Assembly (NCBI GenBank): GCA_023957775.1
Contig: JAMLGR010000003.1
Span: 124,001-188,000 of the forward strand
Direction: 5' to 3'
Origin: Fimbriimonadaceae bacterium
GTDB lineage: Bacteria; Armatimonadota; Fimbriimonadia; Fimbriimonadales; Fimbriimonadaceae
Length of the DNA: 64,000 bases
Made by a program: the position numbers and the translations under genes. Below the pieces are notes generated by a model. It saw nothing but the letters and a program-made list of their open reading frames with translations, was not told the origin of the DNA and did not search any database. The stretch's first letter is position 1, and every line of letters begins with the position of its first letter. Positions 62,303 through 64,000 of the stretch are shown piece after piece.

Positions 62303-62457
62303 GTTACTCGCAAGGTCCTTGCAGAGTTGCGGGGTTTCGCAAGCATTCGTACCTAGCCAGGGGCGAACCTGACAATCCTGCGGAGTTGCGCGGGTTGCAA
62401 ATCGGCGATCTTCAACTTGGAGGGTGGGATCGCAGCGGTCGCATCAAGGGGAAGCAG

Positions 62458-63507
62458 TTGGCCAATTTGTGGGAAGAGCGCTATTCGAGGATTGTGGTCG
62501 TCGATTCCGACGCAGAACACGTGGCGCGCGTTCGGACCATTCTCGAGTCGTCCGGATGTGGCGAAGTGATCGATCTGCCGCCCGGGCGTTCGCCTTCGAG
62601 ACTCGCCAAGCGCGTCGAAGACTTGTGCCCCGATCTGGTGATGATCGATCCGGGCGAGGGCCGGTTCCAGATGCTCGAAGGCGTCCAAAACCGACTGGCC
62701 TCCAACGAGTTGATTCCACTCCTCGTGTTCAGCGCGACCGAATCGCCTGAAATGCGGCGCCACGCGCTGCGGCTGGGGGCCGCCGACTTCATGGCCAAGC
62801 CGGGCGACCACGACGAGATTCTCCTGCGCTGCCGCAACTTCCTCAACATGCGCGCGATGCACGTTGAGCTGCGCGAGCGGGCCCGATCGCTGGAGGACCA
62901 GGTCTTTCGCCGAACGTGCGCCCTGGAGGAGTCCAAAGCCGAGATTCTTGCGAGGCTCGCGATGGCTTCTGAGTGGCGCGACGACGACACCGGCGAGCAC
63001 ACCAAGCGCGTCGGCGAGCTGTCCGCTCTCATCGCGAAGGAGTTGGGTTGGAACGACGAGGACGTGCGCACCATCGCGCTCGCCGCCCCTTTGCACGACC
63101 TCGGCAAGATCGGCATTCCCGACTCGATCCTCCTGAGCGCCAACGGCCTCTCGAAAGAGGAGTTCGAGACGATGAAGACCCACACGAAGATCGGCGCGGA
63201 GATTCTCGCCGGCAGCCGCTCTCCGCTGCTGGAAATGGCTGAGACCATCGCGATCTCCCACCACGAGCGGTGGGACGGGCGCGGCTATCCGAACGGCCTC
63301 GCGGGACGGGATATTCCGCAGTGCGGCCGGATCGTGGCCGTGGCAGACGTCTACGACGCGCTGACCCACGATCGCCCTTACAAACGCGCATGGCCCTTGG
63401 AAGAGGCGATCGCCGAGATTCGGAAGAACTCGGGCGCCCACTTCGACCCGGCCGTGGTCGAAGCGTTCCTCCAGGTCGTCGGCCAGCCTTCGCGCCGGGC
63501 GGCCTGA
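62458..63507 (+). CDS. Response-regulator-like HD-GYP phosphodiesterase
   Basis: 349 residues. Receiver-like domain (RIVVVDSDAEHVARVRTILE; putative phospho-acceptor Asp in LVMIDPGEG; Lys in FMAKPGD), a helical linker (LEDQVFRRTCALEESKAEIL) and an HD-GYP domain with LHDLGKIGIPDSILL (HD at ~residue 213) and HHERWDGRGYPNGLAG. Predicted to hydrolyse c-di-GMP. The TTG at 62458 follows AAGGGGA; a TTG at 62386 next to GACAAT (62371-62376) is an alternative. No histidine kinase is adjacent. Start uncertain. Confidence 0.85.
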   Translation: MANLWEERYSRIVVVDSDAEHVARVRTILESSGCGEVIDLPPGRSPSRLAKRVEDLCPDLVMIDPGEGRFQMLEGVQNRLASNELIPLLVFSATESPEMRRHALRLGAADFMAKPGDHDEILLRCRNFLNMRAMHVELRERARSLEDQVFRRTCALEESKAEILARLAMASEWRDDDTGEHTKRVGELSALIAKELGWNDEDVRTIALAAPLHDLGKIGIPDSILLSANGLSKEEFETMKTHTKIGAEILAGSRSPLLEMAETIAISHHERWDGRGYPNGLAGRDIPQCGRIVAVADVYDALTHDRPYKRAWPLEEAIAEIRKNSGAHFDPAVVEAFLQVVGQPSRRAA

Positions 63508-63535
63508 GACCCTACGGTTCCACGGCGAGAACGAC

Positions 63536-63541
63536 CATACT
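63536..63541 (+). promoter_or_regulatory. -10 element CATACT, leaderless fluC
   Basis: CATACT ends 5 bases before the GTG start at 63547; no ribosome site. Confidence 0.5.
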
Positions 63542-63546
63542 AGGGC

Positions 63547-63936
63547 GTGGGCCCGTTGGCGAAAACCCTCATGGTCGGATGTGGCGGCTTCCTGGGCGCG
63601 AATCTGCGGTATTGGCTCGGTGGTCTGATTCAGAACCGTGCCGGCAGCGTGTTTCCGATCGGAACGCTCGCCGTCAATGTGTCGGGGTCGTTTGTGCTGG
63701 GCGCGCTGCTCGCGCTCGCGTTGCGCGAGAACTGGTCGCCCGGATGGAGGCTCTTTCTCGGCGTGGGTCTCTTGGGCGGCTACACCACGTTCTCCACCTT
63801 CTCACACGAAGCGGTGGGGTTGCTGGGCGACGGAAGCCACCGCCTTGCGTTGCTGTACGTGCTGGGCAACGTGGTCCTTGGCATCGTGGGAGCCTGGTTG
63901 GGGATCGTCGCCGCGCGCTCCATGGCGGGAGGCTAA
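63547..63936 (+). CDS. fluC: Fluoride channel FluC (CrcB)
   Basis: 129 residues with four membrane helices, the standard length. Signatures GGFLGANLRYWLGGLI, GTLAVNVSGSFVLG (the conserved Asn of the pore) and GGYTTFSTFSHEAVGL (the TTFST track for fluoride/Na). It forms an antiparallel homodimer that lets fluoride out of the cell. A fluoride riboswitch is not seen directly upstream; only 39 bases separate it from the previous stop. A DUF190 gene starts 14 bases after the stop. Confidence 0.94.
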   Translation: MGPLAKTLMVGCGGFLGANLRYWLGGLIQNRAGSVFPIGTLAVNVSGSFVLGALLALALRENWSPGWRLFLGVGLLGGYTTFSTFSHEAVGLLGDGSHRLALLYVLGNVVLGIVGAWLGIVAARSMAGG

Positions 63937-63950
63937 CCAAGAGGTTTGAT

Positions 63951-64000
63951 ATGAAGATCGAAGGACCCGGAAAGTGCCTGCGCATCTACTGCGGCGAAAC
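63951..64000 (+). CDS. DUF190 family protein, 5' end only
   Basis: Only 16 codons (MKIEGPGKCLRIYCGE...) lie in the window. The opening MKIEG...LRIYxGE is the usual start of DUF190 proteins, which often follow fluC genes. AAGAGG lies ~6 bases before the ATG. Assignment is from this short N terminus and the neighbour. Confidence 0.6.
   Translation, partial: MKIEGPGKCLRIYCGE

Noticed and set aside
63508-63546. Fluoride riboswitch before fluC
   Set aside because: Only 39 bases lie between the HD-GYP stop and the fluC start, and a -10 element occupies the end of them; too short for the aptamer.

Overview
This is a GC-rich, densely packed bacterial chromosome segment with about 62 genes, nearly all core or housekeeping. 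I see no rRNA, CRISPR array, insertion sequence or prophage. The gene set indicates a motile bacterium that probably has two membranes: a flagellar fli operon, a PEP-CTERM exported protein, outer-membrane-like exported proteins, photolyase and PilZ/HD-GYP (c-di-GMP-type) proteins. A member of Armatimonadota (Fimbriimonas-like) would fit, but this is inference from gene content and style, not from a marker gene.

Layout. 1-2 kb: end of a flavin amine oxidase and an amidohydrolase. 2-5.6 kb (minus): an operon of a zinc-ribbon/TPR membrane protein, an exported TPR protein and a PilZ protein. 5.8-8.3 kb: gcvT and a DEAD-box helicase. 8.5-15.7 kb: flagellar operon flgB-flgC-fliE-fliF-fliG-fliH-fliI-fliJ, a lytic transglycosylase and a MotE-like protein. 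15.9-21 kb: HMCES-type DNA-protein crosslink protein, rplJ-rplL, an exported protein and an orphan GlmL/MutL-type ATPase. 21-24.3 kb: a three-gene envelope operon behind a candidate structured RNA leader. 24.3-30.2 kb: ABC ATPase, aldehyde dehydrogenase, pyrF-mutY and photolyase. 30.3-36.5 kb (minus): hisS with three downstream small or exported genes, two tandem clpS paralogues and a YfhO-type membrane protein. 36.5-44.8 kb: TPR protein, tilS-ftsH, mgtE, hsp20-lon. 44.9-50.3 kb: DUF4382/DUF5666 lipoprotein, HAD phosphatase plus MFS exporter, glycosyltransferase, tRNA-Cys and PEP-CTERM protein. 50.5-53.8 kb: scpA-scpB-dac-rluB. 53.8-64 kb: ketol-acid reductoisomerase, a three-gene cassette (multi-pass membrane protein, alpha-2-macroglobulin, VanW), cNMP-binding protein, HD-GYP regulator, fluC and the start of a DUF190 gene.

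Two genome-style signals stand out. First, many transcription units have a -10-like hexamer (consensus roughly YANAAT) ending 5-7 bases before the chosen start codon and no Shine-Dalgarno, which suggests leaderless mRNAs. Second, convergent gene junctions repeatedly hold short GC-rich palindromic repeats of at least two families. One family shows compensatory stem changes, and an exact 27-base copy of it lies inside the vanW coding sequence.
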